Of a stretch of DNA of 29,530 bases, positions 29,162-29,530 are shown in pieces (position 1 is the stretch's first letter; each line of letters starts with the position of its first letter). The stretch spans positions 1-29,530 of the forward strand of contig DVMO01000084.1 in assembly GCA_018714945.1 (NCBI GenBank). Direction: 5' to 3'. The position numbers and the translations under genes were made by a program. The DNA is from Fimisoma avicola (lineage in GTDB: Bacteria > Bacillota > Clostridia > Peptostreptococcales > Anaerovoracaceae). The notes beneath the pieces are model-generated. The model saw nothing but the letters and a program-made list of their open reading frames with translations. It did no database searches and had not been told where the DNA came from.

Positions 29162-29530
29162 TTAGAGTATGAGTTTGCGAACAATCTCGTCTCCTACCTG
29201 GCTGGTGCCGGCATGGCCTCCAAGATCCTCCGGGAGCACATCTCCTTCCACCAGTATTTCCTCGATTATCTCTATCAGACGCATGGCCCAATTCTCATAT
29301 CCGAGAAAATCCAGCATCTGGCTCACTGCCCATACAGCCGCCATGGGATTGGCCTTGTTCTGTCCTGCTATATCCGGAGCAGAGCCGTGGATCGGCTCGA
29401 ACATTGACGGATATTTTCTTTCGGGGTTCAGATTGGCTCCTGCGGCAAGCCCCATGCCTCCCGCAATGGCTGCCCCCAGATCCGTAAGTATATCTCCGAA
29501 CAGATTTGAAGTTACCACCACCTGAAATCT
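29162..29530 (-). CDS. D-malate/tartrate/isopropylmalate dehydrogenase family protein (partial, C-terminal part)
   Basis: About 122 codons of the 3' end are present; the gene continues beyond the window. VVVTSNLFGDILTDLGAA, SMFEPIHGSAPDIAGQNKANPMA and the GGHAGTSQVGDEI end are typical of the metal- and NAD-dependent beta-decarboxylating dehydrogenases. SNLFGDILTD and KYPSMFEP are closer to tartrate/D-malate dehydrogenases than to leucine-pathway LeuB as I know them, but the N-terminal substrate residues are outside the window. Confidence 0.88.
   Translation of the reverse strand, partial: RFQVVVTSNLFGDILTDLGAAIAGGMGLAAGANLNPERKYPSMFEPIHGSAPDIAGQNKANPMAAVWAVSQMLDFLGYENWAMRLIEIIEEILVEGDVLPEDLGGHAGTSQVGDEIVRKLIL

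Overview
The window looks like a chromosomal segment of a low-to-mid GC Firmicute, most likely a Clostridia-type anaerobe. Supporting signs are strong GGAGG ribosome-binding sites, consensus sigma-A promoters (many with exact 17-bp spacers), a SAM-I riboswitch on metK, a probable preQ1-I riboswitch on queT, a CwlD-type amidase, a YabE-type 3D-domain protein, a sortase-type sorting signal and small Fe-S/thiol redox proteins. I cannot name the species.

Layout. 103-774 is deoC. 775-2560 is a visibly AT-rich island. It carries a phage-type holin, a 135-residue glycine-zipper protein, a 60-residue helical protein and a 52-residue ribbon-helix-helix (RHH) regulator. Three of its promoters share a TATCACTAT-type operator over the spacer and -10. 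2584-3090 is a membrane-anchored unknown. 3671-5067 is metK with its SAM riboswitch. 5199-6479 is an unrecognised cytosolic protein. 6495-8178 holds a monoacylglycerol-lipase-like hydrolase and a YitT-like membrane protein whose promoter has a MerR-type 19-bp spacer. tRNA-Ala(CGC) is at 8460-8535. 9266-12292 is a Fur-regulated regulator/znuA/znuC/znuB zinc (or manganese) uptake operon with a perfect 7-1-7 Fur-type box. 12502-13524 is a threonine aldolase. 14222-16334 pairs a homoserine dehydrogenase with a HutD-membrane fusion. 16472-17766 pairs an E2-like acyltransferase homologue with a C_GCAxxG_C_C protein. 17893-18794 is a short peptide, preQ1 switch, queT and an FTR-like protein. 18897-20672 holds a membrane protein, a cluster of three perfect DnaA boxes and cwlD. 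20831-21063 is a broken surface-protein remnant. 21127-23787 pairs a kinase-fold phosphotransferase with a GlpA-like flavoprotein. 24060-26259 is a second homoserine dehydrogenase plus a class V aminotransferase. 26441-27661 is an AlaX-type editing protein, 27738-28841 a YabE-like protein, and 29162-29530 the 3' part of a D-malate/tartrate/isopropylmalate dehydrogenase-family gene.

Amino-acid metabolism recurs: SAM synthesis, two homoserine dehydrogenases, threonine aldolase, a serine/alanine-glyoxylate-type aminotransferase, Ala-tRNA editing and tRNA-Ala.

Two things are not explained by ordinary annotation. (1) The AT-rich island looks like a small self-regulated holin cassette without an endolysin. 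(2) Three long noncoding stretches (3213-3605, 8676-9176, 13587-14103) carry arrays of 34-37-bp units. Each unit is a 6-7-bp word and its inverted complement about 23 bp apart. Units are separated by 16-18 bp or by exactly 47 bp. The word differs between arrays but the geometry is kept.
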